From: CBDANZ01 sp965197865
GTDB lineage: Bacteria > Acidobacteriota > Vicinamibacteria > Vicinamibacterales > CAVVIG01
Direction: 5' to 3'
Length of the DNA: 64,000 nucleotides
Assembly: GCA_965197865.1 (NCBI GenBank)
Contig: CBDANZ010000001.1
Span: forward strand, 1 to 64,000
Shown here: piece by piece, positions 23,376-32,219 of the stretch
How the letters are laid out: every line of letters begins with the position of its first letter
How positions within the stretch are numbered: the first letter of the stretch is position 1
Program-made: the position numbers and the translations under genes
Notes under the pieces: model-generated
Databases searched by the model: none
Told to the model about the DNA's origin: nothing
The model's input: only the letters and a program-made list of their open reading frames with translations

Positions 23376-24982
23376 CGATCGACGGCAGCCAGATCGAGAG
23401 TCCCGGCGGCAGCACGGTCATCCAGGCTGCGGAGAAACTGGGGATTTTCATCCCCCGCTACTGCTATCACCCAGGGCTTTCCATCGCAGGGAACTGCCGC
23501 ATCTGCCTAGTGGAGGTGGAGAAGAACCCCAAGCTCCAGATTGCCTGCAACACTCCGGTAAGCGAAGGGATGGTCATCCACACCAAGAGCGCCAAGGCCG
23601 AGGATGGCCGGCGCGCGGTGCTCGAATTCCTCCTCGCCAACCACCCGCTCGATTGCCCAGTCTGCGACCAGTCTGGAGAATGCGACCTTCAGAACTTCTA
23701 CATGAACTTCGGGCTCTACGATCCGAGGTTTCGGGAGCAGAAGGTCAAGAAGAAGAAAGCCGTGGCCATCGGCCCACACGTGATGCTGGACCAGGAGCGC
23801 TGCATCCTCTGTTCACGCTGCGTGCGTTTTACCGACGAGATCTCCAAGACCGGCGAGTTCGGCATTTTCAACCGAGGCGACCAGGCCGAGTTGGCGCTTT
23901 ACCCTGGTCAGCGGCTCGATAATCCGTACTCCGGGAATGTCGTCGACATCTGCCCTGTCGGCGCTCTCACCGAAAAGGAGTTTCGTTTCAAGGCCAGAGT
24001 CTGGTATCTCTCGAGCGCGTCGTCGGTATGTAACGGCTGCGCCCAGGGGTGCAATGTGGACCTCCATTACGTGCTTGACAGACCGCACCTTAATGGGGGC
24101 GCGCGCGTCCTGCGCCTGAAGCCGCGCTACAACGGGGACGTTAACCAATGGTGGATGTGTGATGAGGGCCGCTATGATTATGAGTGGATCGATCGAGGAC
24201 GCTTGACAAAGGTCCTGAGCCGCGGCGTTGGCTCCACCTGGGAACAGGCCCTTACAGAAATCACGGCGACGCTGGCGAGTCTTCGCCGGAACAATGCCGG
24301 CTCCCGGATCGGCGTGATCGCCTCTCCACAGCTTACCAACGAGGAGCTCTTCCTGATTCGAGAGATCTTCCAGGGCGCGCTAGGCGCTCGCGTAACCGCC
24401 TTCATCCCGACACCGCCTGGCTTCAGCGACCAGTTCCTCATCAAGGCTGATAAGAATCCCAACACTCTTGGGACGAGCTTGCTCGGTTTGTCGAGCCTGG
24501 GTCCGCTTGACGCGGCCGCTCTTGTCGACGATGCCTTGGGGGGGCGCGTCGAGGCGTTGTGGGTCTTCGGGCACGATCTGACGAAGCTCGTCGACGAGAA
24601 GAAGCTTCAAGAGCTGTCGCGCACGCTTCGCCTCTTCGTTTTTTCTGGAACCAACGAGAATCCCACTGTTTCCCGTTCTCATTGGGTCCTGCCCACCGCG
24701 GCTTATGTGGAGAAGGACGGAACCTTCGTGAACTGCCACGGTCGAGTCCAGCGTATCGGTCGGGCGTTCCCGCCTTTGCCGGACTCCAGGGAAGACTGGA
24801 GCATTCTCCTGGAATTGGCCCGCCAACTAAATCATCCTCTGGCTTGGCAGAAGCCCAGCGAGATCTTCCTGGGACTGGCGGCGGCCTCGGCTCCTTTCGC
24901 GGGCCTGAGCTACGAAGGGATCGGATCTCAAGGAGCGATGTTGGCTCTGCCGAAGCCGGTCGCAGGAACGGCCGCGTCATGA
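23363..24982 (+). CDS. nuoG: NADH-quinone oxidoreductase subunit G
   Basis: A 539-aa protein. GTG 23363 gives the start MPALTIDG and a 13-base overlap with nuoEF. Cluster ligands in order: [2Fe-2S] Cys34, 45, 48, 62; the His/Cys N5 motif HPLDCPVCDQSGEC; N4 4Fe-4S in CILCSRCVRF with CPVGAL; and a further CNGCAQGC motif starting the molybdopterin-like domain. That last domain is short, so the protein is smaller than the roughly 900-aa E. coli form, as in several phyla. It passes electrons from NuoEF to NuoI/B. Confidence 0.92.
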   Translation: MPALTIDGSQIESPGGSTVIQAAEKLGIFIPRYCYHPGLSIAGNCRICLVEVEKNPKLQIACNTPVSEGMVIHTKSAKAEDGRRAVLEFLLANHPLDCPVCDQSGECDLQNFYMNFGLYDPRFREQKVKKKKAVAIGPHVMLDQERCILCSRCVRFTDEISKTGEFGIFNRGDQAELALYPGQRLDNPYSGNVVDICPVGALTEKEFRFKARVWYLSSASSVCNGCAQGCNVDLHYVLDRPHLNGGARVLRLKPRYNGDVNQWWMCDEGRYDYEWIDRGRLTKVLSRGVGSTWEQALTEITATLASLRRNNAGSRIGVIASPQLTNEELFLIREIFQGALGARVTAFIPTPPGFSDQFLIKADKNPNTLGTSLLGLSSLGPLDAAALVDDALGGRVEALWVFGHDLTKLVDEKKLQELSRTLRLFVFSGTNENPTVSRSHWVLPTAAYVEKDGTFVNCHGRVQRIGRAFPPLPDSREDWSILLELARQLNHPLAWQKPSEIFLGLAAASAPFAGLSYEGIGSQGAMLALPKPVAGTAAS

Positions 24983-26067
24983 TGGACGTGTGGATTAAGC
25001 TGGCCCTGGCGACTTTCGTGTTCTTCGGGGCCATCAACCTGGCCGCGCTGCACACCTGGCTGGAGCGCAAGCAGTCGGCCATCATCCAGGACAGGATTGG
25101 GGCCAACCGCGCCAGCATCTTCGGGTGGCGGCTGATGGGACTGTTCCATCCCCTTGCCGACTCCATCAAGATGTTCACCAAGGAGGATACTGTTCCAGCC
25201 GGGGCAGACAGGATCCTCCACACCCTGGCGCCGGTCTTCTCGGTGTTCTTTGCGCTGGTTGCCTTCGCGGGAATTCCATTCGGGGATCGCATCGTCCTGG
25301 GCGACCGCGTCATCGAGCTTCAGGTGGCCAAGATCGACGCGGCGCTGCTCTTTATCTTCGCGATGCTGTCGTTAGAGGTCTACGGGGTGATCCTCGCGGG
25401 ATTTGCCTCCCGCAGCAACTACGCGCTCCTCGGCGGACTGCGAGCAACCGCGCAGATGATCTCCTACGAGATCGCCCTGGGCATCTCGATCATCGGCATC
25501 GTCATGGTCTACGGGACGATGGATCTGCAGGAGCTTGTGCGGGCCCAGGGAAAGACCGTGGGCGGCTGGATTCCCCTCTGGGGCATCGTGGTTCAACCCG
25601 TGGCCTTTCTTGTTTTCCTGACCGCAGCGCTGGCTGTAACCAAGAGGGCCCCCTTCGACCTGCCGGAGGGGGAGTCGGAAATCATCGGGTATTTCGTCGA
25701 GTACAGCGGAATGAAATTCGGGATGTTCTATCTGGCTGATTTCCTCGAAACCATATTGGTTGCCTGCCTGGCGACCACGCTTTTTTTCGGCGGGTGGCAG
25801 GTGCCCTACCTCACGGTGGACGGTTTCCGTTTTCCCTGGGGTACGACGCTGCCTGTCTCCCAGTGGGCCTACGTCCTGCTCGGGATTGCCAGCTTTTCGG
25901 TCAAGGTCGTGGCCTTTTGCGTATTGTTCATGCAGATCCGCTGGACCCTTCCGCGCTTCCGCTATGATCAGCTTATGCGGTTAGGCTGGCTGGGACTATT
26001 TCCGATCTCGGTGGCCAATATGCTGGTGACGGCCGCCGGGTTGGCTTTTTTCGTAGACGGATTCTGA
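24979..26067 (+). CDS. nuoH: NADH-quinone oxidoreductase subunit H
   Basis: A 362-aa membrane subunit with about eight helices that docks the quinone site. Signatures are ERKQSAIIQDRIGANRA near residue 25, HPLADSIKMFTKED, MISYEIALGISIIG and RAPFDLPEGESEIIGYFVEY. The start ATG overlaps the nuoG stop, and its stop overlaps nuoI (ATGA). The start is set by these overlaps; the longer upstream frame is a shadow in nuoG. Confidence 0.95.
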   Translation: MMDVWIKLALATFVFFGAINLAALHTWLERKQSAIIQDRIGANRASIFGWRLMGLFHPLADSIKMFTKEDTVPAGADRILHTLAPVFSVFFALVAFAGIPFGDRIVLGDRVIELQVAKIDAALLFIFAMLSLEVYGVILAGFASRSNYALLGGLRATAQMISYEIALGISIIGIVMVYGTMDLQELVRAQGKTVGGWIPLWGIVVQPVAFLVFLTAALAVTKRAPFDLPEGESEIIGYFVEYSGMKFGMFYLADFLETILVACLATTLFFGGWQVPYLTVDGFRFPWGTTLPVSQWAYVLLGIASFSVKVVAFCVLFMQIRWTLPRFRYDQLMRLGWLGLFPISVANMLVTAAGLAFFVDGF

Positions 26068-26678
26068 TGGCGGTCAAGGTCCTCCGCAGGCGCGAGTTGA
26101 CGTTCTGGGAAAAGCTCTATGTGCCGCAGATTGTCAGCGGCCTCAGGGTCACCTTCGCACACCTTTTCAGGAACCTTTTTCTGCACGCGGCGCACAGCCT
26201 CGGACTGCTCACGGCCCTTCGCGCGTCTGTCACCTTTCAGTACCCGGAAAAGCCAGGGCCGCTCGCGGCACGATTCCGCAGCCGCCACCGCCTGACCGTC
26301 CGGGATGAGGGAACCCCCCGCTGCGTGGGCTGCATGCTCTGCGAGAGCGTCTGCCCGGCAAAGTGCATCGCCATTGTGGCCGGCGAGCACCCAGACCCGA
26401 ATGTGGAGAAGTACCCGATCCGCTTTGATATCGACCTGGGAATCTGTGTCTACTGCGGATACTGTGTGGAAGTGTGCCCCGAGGACGCCATCCGCATGGA
26501 CACCGGGATCCTCGATGTGGCGGCCTACTCTCGAGACGAGATGAAGCTCGACATTCACGAATTGATGAAACCGTCGTTGCGCAAACCGTTCGAGGAGTGC
26601 AGCCTCAAGTTCCCGCACGAGTGCCGACTTACCGGTGGGCATATAAACGGCGATTGGAATCAGATATATGGGAGCTGA
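26067..26678 (+). CDS. nuoI: NADH-quinone oxidoreductase subunit I
   Basis: A 203-aa ferredoxin-like subunit. Two 4Fe-4S motifs are visible: RCVGCMLCESVCPAKCIAI and CVYCGYCVEVCPEDAI (clusters N6a/N6b). An N-terminal amphipathic part (LTFWEKLYVPQIVSGL) fits against the membrane arm. The C-terminal tail after the second cluster is about 50 residues. It is the last gene of the block; 26679-26815 after it holds nothing recognisable. Confidence 0.94.
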   Translation: MAVKVLRRRELTFWEKLYVPQIVSGLRVTFAHLFRNLFLHAAHSLGLLTALRASVTFQYPEKPGPLAARFRSRHRLTVRDEGTPRCVGCMLCESVCPAKCIAIVAGEHPDPNVEKYPIRFDIDLGICVYCGYCVEVCPEDAIRMDTGILDVAAYSRDEMKLDIHELMKPSLRKPFEECSLKFPHECRLTGGHINGDWNQIYGS

Positions 26679-26815
26679 GAAGCCGTTAGTACGAGCGGTT
26701 TCAGAACCCTTGGCCCGCCGGACTCTAGGCGGAGCCCTGCCAGAAGATCGGCAACCTTCGGAGGACATCTTGTTCGCCGGGCAACTGTTGCTGTAGGTTA
26801 GCCCGCGGAGGGACG

Positions 26816-27340
26816 ATGGCGACCAGCGAGCTGCAGCGATTCATCGACGTGTGGGACAGGGAGTCGCAGAAAACAGCGGATCTGCTCCGCGCGCTGCCAC
26901 GCGACAAGTACGACTTCCGGCCCGATCCCGAGGGACGCTCCCTGGGTGAGCTCGCGTGGCACCTGGCCGAGGGCGATGCGTACATGACGTACGGAATCGA
27001 ACAAGGTCAGTTCGCGACGGAGATGAAGCCCCCAGATATCGAGCGGCCAAAGACGGTTGCGGACCTGGCGTCGGGCTTCGAGCGAGTCCACCGCGACGCC
27101 CTTGGCCGGGTGCGCAAGCTGACGCCGGAGGATCTCGATCGCAAGCTCGCCTTTTTCACGATGGGGCCGGTTGCCGTGCGGGATGTGCTCTGGGACATGG
27201 TCCTGCACCACACCATTCATCACCGCGGCCAGCTTGCGCTGATGTGCCGGCTTGCGGGAGGGCAGCCGACCGGCCTTTATGGGCCGACGCGCGAAGAGAT
27301 GCCGTTGCCCAAACCGAAGAGCGTTGCGTCGCGACCCTGA
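26816..27340 (+). CDS. DinB-family (DUF664-like) metal-binding protein
   Basis: A 174-aa four-helix-bundle protein. The expected metal-site histidines are present: GELAWHLAEGD near residue 45 and VLHHTIHHRGQLALM near residue 130. DinB-like proteins bind Zn or Ni, and some are thiol transferases or damage-inducible; most have no known role. It is monocistronic, with its own ATG 26816 behind a gcggaggga ribosome site. A REP-like palindrome overlaps the end of the gene. Confidence 0.8.
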   Translation: MATSELQRFIDVWDRESQKTADLLRALPRDKYDFRPDPEGRSLGELAWHLAEGDAYMTYGIEQGQFATEMKPPDIERPKTVADLASGFERVHRDALGRVRKLTPEDLDRKLAFFTMGPVAVRDVLWDMVLHHTIHHRGQLALMCRLAGGQPTGLYGPTREEMPLPKPKSVASRP

Positions 27341-27353
27341 AAGGGTCGCGCTA
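27331..27353 (+). repeat. REP-like palindrome, copy 1
   Basis: GCGACCCT-GAA-AGGGTCGC is a perfect 8-bp stem followed by GCTA. It overlaps the 3' end of the DinB-like gene, and its tail supplies the stop codon of the S46 remnant on the other strand. Confidence 0.6.
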
Positions 27354-27600
27354 TTGAATTTCGTTCAGCAGGTTCGCGACGCCGTACACCTTCAGCGCCT
27401 CGATGATCACCGCGCTGTGCGCGGCGATCGCTGGGCTGCCTTCAGCCTCGTCGACGTAGAGGTAGCGATTTGGCAGCTTCTGTTGGTTGCTGTCGAAGTT
27501 GAGCCCACAAGCTCGGCGCGGTTGGCAGTTGGGCTACCCGAGTTCCCGTCAATCGTGTCCACGGTGTACGCGAAGTTCAGCGGCATGGCCAGATTCAGCG
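27351..27600 (-). pseudogene. S46 dipeptidyl-peptidase, C-terminal remnant
   Basis: The minus strand reads PLNFAYTVDTIDGNSGSPTA, containing GNSGSP, the catalytic serine motif of S46 (DPP7/DPP11-type) peptidases. A one-base shift then leads to LNFDSNQQKLPNRYLYVDEA and HSAVIIEALKVYGVANLLNE up to a stop at 27351. These are the family's C-terminal residues. More than 80% of the gene, including the catalytic His and Asp regions, is absent. Confidence 0.7.
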
Positions 27601-27820
27601 TATGGCGCGCACACGACATCGGCGAAGTGCGAGCCGAGATCGAACCCGTGCTTACAGCGCTGTCGCCTGCCAGAGTCCCAGGTCTCCAGGCGGTAAGTAG
27701 TCGCATCCTTCATCGCTGGTGCGGCAGTTACGTCTCGCGTTGACGGTCGACGGGTGCGAACGTGGCCTGAAAACCCATCGCGCCTGCGAGAAATCCTGCC
27801 TCGACGTTGCATCGGCCTTG

Positions 27821-27843
27821 GCAGGTCTAAAGACCTGCGCTAC
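27821..27843 (+). repeat. REP-like palindrome, copy 2
   Basis: GCAGGTCT-AA-AGACCTGC, a perfect 8-bp stem, followed by GCTAC. It has the same layout as copies 1 and 4. Confidence 0.6.
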
Positions 27844-27852
27844 GTCTGCCGA

Positions 27853-27876
27853 TGTAGTGCGGACCTTCAGGTCCGC
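27853..27876 (-). repeat. REP-like palindrome, copy 3 (reverse orientation)
   Basis: GCGGACC-TTCA-GGTCCGC, preceded by GTAGT. On the minus strand this reads stem, then ACTAC, the same layout as the other copies but inverted. Copies 2 and 3 face each other 20 bases apart. Confidence 0.55.
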
Positions 27877-28208
27877 CGTCCGCGGCCACGCGAGATTCCA
27901 TCGTCCCTCAGCGGCGGGAGGGACGAGCCTTCGCGATCGAAACGTGGGTCGATCGGACCGGTGCGCCCTTCGACGTGGCGCATGCGCGTTGATGAAAGTG
28001 CGGACCGCGTGAAATGTGTCGTTGCTGACGACGCTCTGCCAGACGAGATTCCAGAGAGCGGTGACGGTCTCGGCTGGATATCCCCCGCCCACGGCCTCGT
28101 GCAGCGGCCAGAAGAACGACGCCCCGTGAGATCGGAGGTAGTCGATGATGGCCGTTTCCCGGTCTGTTTCGGACCGGACGCGGATATCTCTAGGTCTGCC
28201 GCGTGGTC

Positions 28209-28232
28209 GCGGGTCCAAAGGACCCGCGCTAT
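28209..28232 (+). repeat. REP-like palindrome, copy 4
   Basis: GCGGGTCC-AAA-GGACCCGC, a perfect 8-bp stem followed by GCTATG, lying inside the Lhr remnant frame. Confidence 0.6.
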
Positions 28233-28710
28233 GTGCGTCCTGCTTTGGCGGCAGCAATCGTGCCAGGTGATCCGCGAGGTAAAGCGCGACGCGGTCGCCG
28301 CCCTCACCGAGCGACTCGACGCCCACCCACACGACCTCAACACGCGGCATCGCCGGTTCCCCTGCGGCGGCGGGCGCGAACATGAGCCGATCGAGGCACC
28401 AGGGAAACGCCTCCAGCGTCTTGCCGCTGCCGGTCGGCGCGAGAATCAGCGTTGAGTCGCCGCGCGCGATTGACGACCATCCGAGCGCCTGGCTGCGCGT
28501 CGGCCGCGCGAAGACCGAAGTGAACAACGCGCGCACCGCCGGGTGAAACGGCGCGAGCGGATTGGAATCGGACCGACGGGTCGCTCGGACGTCCTCTAAT
28601 CGGGTCATTGAGTCATTGGGTCATCGGGTAGTCTGGTAATCTCGTGACTGCAATTATCCAATTACCCAAGTATCCGATCACGAGATTCAACCGCTGCATG
28701 GCTCAGCTCG

Positions 28711-30378
28711 GTGCCGGAAAGCCTTAGGGCCGTTCATCGGTATCACGACGGCACCAAACATCACTTCCACCGGTTCGCCCGGTCGATGGGGTACCTCGAC
28801 TGGGCCTCGCAGCCGAGTCCCTTTCGCACGTTTGAGGGTTCGCCGCGGTTTCCGCTCTTCCCGAGGCCCGACGCGCCGGCTCTCGGGTATGTGCCGCCGT
28901 CAATTGCGTACGACGACTTGGCCTACGGTCGGCCGGCCGCCGAGCCGATGGTCGCCGCGGCCATCGGTGATGTGCTGCGGCATGCTCTCGGCTTGTCGGC
29001 CTGGAAACAATTCCGCGATTCGAGCTGGTCGCTGCGCGTAAATCCGTCGAGCGGCAACCTTCATCCTACGGCGGCGTACATCGTGTCCGGTGCCACATCC
29101 GGCCTGGCCAACCGTCCAGGGGTGTATCACTACGCGCCGGATCGCCACGAGCTCGAGCTGCGCTGCGTGTTCGAAGAGCGGGCGTGGGAGTCGGTCTGCC
29201 TCGAGCATCCCCACACGGTGCTCGTGGCGCTCACCTCGATCCACTGGCGCGAGGCGTGGAAGTACGGTGAGCGGGCATTCCGCTACTGCCAGCACGATCT
29301 GGGTCACGCCCAAGCCGCGCTCGCGATCAGTTCGGCCATCGTCGGCTGGCGGACATTCGTTCTGCCTGCATGGTCGCATCGCGCGATCCGGACGCTTACC
29401 GGACTGGATCGCGACGGCGACTTCCTCGAAGCCGAGCGCGAAGACCCCGGCTGCCTGATCGCGCTGACGCGGGCCTGTGTGCCGAACGCCATCTGGAACG
29501 CCGACGAGCGGCTCGTGGCCGCTGTCGCCAACGGCCAATGGTCGGGTTCGGCGAGCCAGTTGAGCGAACATCACGTCCAGTGGACGTTCATCGACGAGGT
29601 TGCAGCTGAGACCCAAGACAGTGGCCTCACGCGACCTTCGGCGAGGCACGCCGAAGCGTTGAGGCGCGAAGGCGGCAGACCTGCAGACACGAGATCTGCT
29701 CTCATGGGTCGGTGGTTGGATGCTCGTCAGATCATCCTTCAACGGCGCAGCGCCCTGGCATTCGACGTCCGATCCGCGATCGATCGCCAGACATTCGTCA
29801 CGATGCTGTCGCGGGTCATTCCGGGTCCGCACGCACCCTGGGACGCCTTGTGGTGGACACCGCGCGTGCACCTCGCGATCTTCGTTCATCGCGTGGAGGA
29901 TCTGGCGCCAGGTCTCTACCTGCTGCCTCGGCACGACGATGCGCTCGAACCCATGCGGACGGCGTTCAGGAATGAGTTTCTGTGGGAATCAGCCGACGAG
30001 ACGCTGCCGCTTGTCTGTCTCGCGCGCGGCGACTGCACGGGTCTGGCCGAGCGCCTCAGCTGCGACCAAGCAATTGCTGCGGACGGATTCTTCAGCCTCG
30101 GTATGATCGCCCGGTTCGATGCCAGCCTCGAAGAACATGGCCTATCCTTCTATCGTCATCTCTTCTGGGAGACCGGCGTGGTCGGCCAGGTGCTCTATCT
30201 CGAAGCGGAAGCCGCCGGCGTGCGCGCGACTGGCATCGGCTGTTTCTTCGACGATCCGGTGCACGCCGTACTCGGGCTGCAGGATCACGCGTTCCAGAGC
30301 TTGTATCACTTCAGCGTTGGGAGGCCGGTCGAAGACACACGACTCATGACGGAGGGAGGCTACCCCTGGTCTCGGTGA
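28711..30378 (+). CDS. SagB-type tandem nitroreductase-like protein
   Basis: A 555-aa protein (GTG start 28711). Two FMN-dependent nitroreductase-like domains are seen. The first (about 80-270) has SWSLRVNPSSGNLHPTAAYI and GVYHYAPDRHELELR. The second (about 330-545) has RRSALAFDVRSAIDRQTFV, GLYLLPRH, and ATGIGCFFDDPVHAVLGL. This matches the SagB/ThcOx-like dehydrogenase group, whose members oxidise azolines in peptide natural products; many stand-alone homologues have unknown substrates. No precursor peptide or cyclodehydratase gene is adjacent, so a peptide-tailoring role is not supported here. It converges on selA, with one base between the two stops. Confidence 0.75.
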   Translation: MPESLRAVHRYHDGTKHHFHRFARSMGYLDWASQPSPFRTFEGSPRFPLFPRPDAPALGYVPPSIAYDDLAYGRPAAEPMVAAAIGDVLRHALGLSAWKQFRDSSWSLRVNPSSGNLHPTAAYIVSGATSGLANRPGVYHYAPDRHELELRCVFEERAWESVCLEHPHTVLVALTSIHWREAWKYGERAFRYCQHDLGHAQAALAISSAIVGWRTFVLPAWSHRAIRTLTGLDRDGDFLEAEREDPGCLIALTRACVPNAIWNADERLVAAVANGQWSGSASQLSEHHVQWTFIDEVAAETQDSGLTRPSARHAEALRREGGRPADTRSALMGRWLDARQIILQRRSALAFDVRSAIDRQTFVTMLSRVIPGPHAPWDALWWTPRVHLAIFVHRVEDLAPGLYLLPRHDDALEPMRTAFRNEFLWESADETLPLVCLARGDCTGLAERLSCDQAIAADGFFSLGMIARFDASLEEHGLSFYRHLFWETGVVGQVLYLEAEAAGVRATGIGCFFDDPVHAVLGLQDHAFQSLYHFSVGRPVEDTRLMTEGGYPWSR

Positions 30379-30379
30379 C

Positions 30380-31768
30380 CTACAGGCGGTGAAGGAGCTG
30401 CAGAAGATCCGAATCCTGGGCCGGGAACACCGTGCGAAGATCGAGAACGACGCGATCGTCTTCGATCCGCGCGATGACCGGTGGTGTGAGACCGCGGAGT
30501 CGCGCCTCGAGGGCATCGGGCGTGACACCCGCTTGTTCGATCGCGACGAGCCAGGTGGGCAGCTCGGCGCCGGACGCGCTGCCGCCCCCGACCGCCGAGA
30601 CGCCGTCCACCAGGTCCGCCCGCCAGCCTTCCATCTCGACGAGCCCTGCCGCGAGCCTTTCCGCACGATCGCGGATCTCGTCTCTGGTCATCCTCAGCAT
30701 CCGTTGCACGGGAACGCTTGATGCGGCACGGCCGGTTGCGTACTGCAGGAGCGTCGCCTCGAGCGCCGCGTACGTCATCTTGTCGACGCGCAGCGCGCGC
30801 ATCAGCGGATGACGACGAATTCTCTCCATGAGATTCGTCCGACCGACGATGATGCCGGCCTGTGGACCGCCGAGGAGCTTGTCGCCGCTGAAGCAACAGA
30901 TGTCCGCACCAGCATCGACGCTCACGCCGGCCGCCGGCTCGAAGGGATCCAGCGGATGACCCGTTTCGCCCCCGAGATGCCCGCTGCCCAGATCTTCGGC
31001 GACCGGGATGTCGAACCGGCGTCCCAGCGCGACCAGCTCGTCGAGCCCGGGCCGCTCGGTAAACCCCTGGATGCGGAAATTCGACTGGTGCACGCGCAAA
31101 ATCAATGCGGTGCGATCGTTGATCGCGGCGGCGTAATCGGATGCGCGCGTCTTGTTCGTCGTGCCGACCTCCCGAAGCGCCGCGCCGGACTGCACCATCA
31201 CGTCGGGCACGCGGAAGCCGCCGCCGATCTCGACGAGCTCGCCTCGCGAGACTATCACTTCCCGGCCCGCCGCGACTGCGGCCAGAACAAGCAGTGTAGC
31301 CGCGGCGTTGTTGTTCACGACGGCGGCCGCTTCGGCCCCGGTCAAGCGGCACAACAGCCCGTGGGTGTGCAGGTCGCGCCGTCCGCGTGTGCCGCGCCCC
31401 ACGTCGTACTCGAGCGTCGAATATCCGCTCGCGACTTCGGCGATGCGCGCGATCACCTCCGGCGGGAGCGGCGCCCGGCCGAGGTTCGTGTGAACGATGA
31501 CACCGGTTGCGTTAATTACGGGCTGAAGCGAAGAACCGAATGCGCTGTCGAGGCACGCGGCGGCGGCCGCTTCGATGCGGGCGATGACCGCGTCGGCGCC
31601 GCCTGGTATCCATTCGCCTGCCGTCATGGCCCGGCGCACGGCGGCCGTGCCAGTCCGTAGAGCGTCGAGCGTGGCCGCGGCTCCAAACCGCGCCTCGAGC
31701 GCGCGACCTGCTGGCCGTTGACGCAACTGTTCGATCGAGGGAACCGCACGGAGGTCGGCCATCGGCAA
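30380..31768 (-). CDS. selA: L-seryl-tRNA(Sec) selenium transferase
   Basis: A 462-aa PLP enzyme that converts Ser-tRNA(Sec) to Sec-tRNA(Sec) with selenophosphate. Family text is visible: QPVINATGVIVHTNLGRAPL, AAAVVNNNAAATLLVL, VHQSNFRIQGFTERP, and the PLP lysine in CFSGDKLLGGPQAG (about residue 297). Its presence implies SelB, SelD and tRNA-Sec elsewhere in the genome; none is in this window. I found no credible in-frame selenocysteine TGA in nearby genes. It is divergent from the small gene at 31806. Confidence 0.93.
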   Translation of the reverse strand: MPMADLRAVPSIEQLRQRPAGRALEARFGAAATLDALRTGTAAVRRAMTAGEWIPGGADAVIARIEAAAAACLDSAFGSSLQPVINATGVIVHTNLGRAPLPPEVIARIAEVASGYSTLEYDVGRGTRGRRDLHTHGLLCRLTGAEAAAVVNNNAAATLLVLAAVAAGREVIVSRGELVEIGGGFRVPDVMVQSGAALREVGTTNKTRASDYAAAINDRTALILRVHQSNFRIQGFTERPGLDELVALGRRFDIPVAEDLGSGHLGGETGHPLDPFEPAAGVSVDAGADICCFSGDKLLGGPQAGIIVGRTNLMERIRRHPLMRALRVDKMTYAALEATLLQYATGRAASSVPVQRMLRMTRDEIRDRAERLAAGLVEMEGWRADLVDGVSAVGGGSASGAELPTWLVAIEQAGVTPDALEARLRGLTPPVIARIEDDRVVLDLRTVFPAQDSDLLQLLHRL

Positions 31769-31805
31769 GATGGTATGCTACTTATTTCTGACAGCCGTTT
31801 AGATC

Positions 31806-32219
31806 ATGAGTTCGAGTCTGCCAAGATACGGTCCGGTGGAGCGCTTCTGGCCGTACGCGGAGCTGTCGGAGCAGCCGACCGAGGAGGAGCTTGTCGCGCT
31901 CGATCCCGATCTCCGCGCGGCGCTCTTTGGGGCGCGTCCGCGGCCGTTCTCGATCACGCTGGTCTTCCCGAAGCTCGATGTTCCCAGGTTCGCGAAGGCC
32001 CTCGAGTTGGCCCGGCAGTCGGCGGAATTCCTGGAGACCGGATCGGGTACGGCCCACCGGTATCGCGCGAGGTTCTGGTCGAGTGATGCTGCCAAGCTGC
32101 GCGACCTGTTCGAGATCGTGGGCGGGTTCGACGCCACCGAGGTCCTGGTCGACGGCCGCCCCGTGCCGTACGCGCGCGAGCTGTGGCTGCCGCTCGTGTG
32201 GTTTCTCCTGCCGCGGTGA
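31806..32219 (+). CDS. Conserved hypothetical protein
   Basis: A 137-aa protein with no signal peptide or membrane segment. It begins SSSLPRYGPVERFWPYAELS and contains RPRPFSITLVFPKLDVP, FAKALELARQSAEFLE and FEIVGGFDATEVLVDGRPVP. I do not recognise a named family. The stop is followed directly by the GTG of the next gene (tgaGTG), so the two are probably one operon of unknown role. Confidence 0.65.
   Translation: MSSSLPRYGPVERFWPYAELSEQPTEEELVALDPDLRAALFGARPRPFSITLVFPKLDVPRFAKALELARQSAEFLETGSGTAHRYRARFWSSDAAKLRDLFEIVGGFDATEVLVDGRPVPYARELWLPLVWFLLPR

Larger units (their letters stand above)
27652..28608 (-). pseudogene. Lhr-type helicase with large internal deletion
   Basis: A 318-codon open frame. 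Residues about 1-78 are the start of an Lhr-family superfamily-2 helicase, with Walker A in LILAPTGSGKTLEAF and CLDRLMFAP. The text then jumps to RVEVVWVGVESLGEGGDRVA, which belongs near the C-terminus, and to SHGASFFWPLHEAVGGGYP and ALWNLVWQSVVSNDTFHAVR. Intact Lhr proteins are about 1,400-1,600 aa, so over a thousand residues are missing. The deletion kept the frame. Three REP-like palindromes interrupt or extend the frame. It has no helicase core and cannot function. Confidence 0.75.

Noticed and set aside
4274..26708. Shared 11-mer CGGTTTCAGAA upstream of the complex I block (4274) and after it (26696) as insertion-site repeats
   Set aside because: Too short to be meaningful, and the left copy is explained as half of a palindrome.
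28711..30378. A thiazole/oxazole-modified peptide cluster around the SagB-like gene
   Set aside because: No cyclodehydratase, YcaO or precursor peptide gene is nearby; neighbours are selA and gene remnants.
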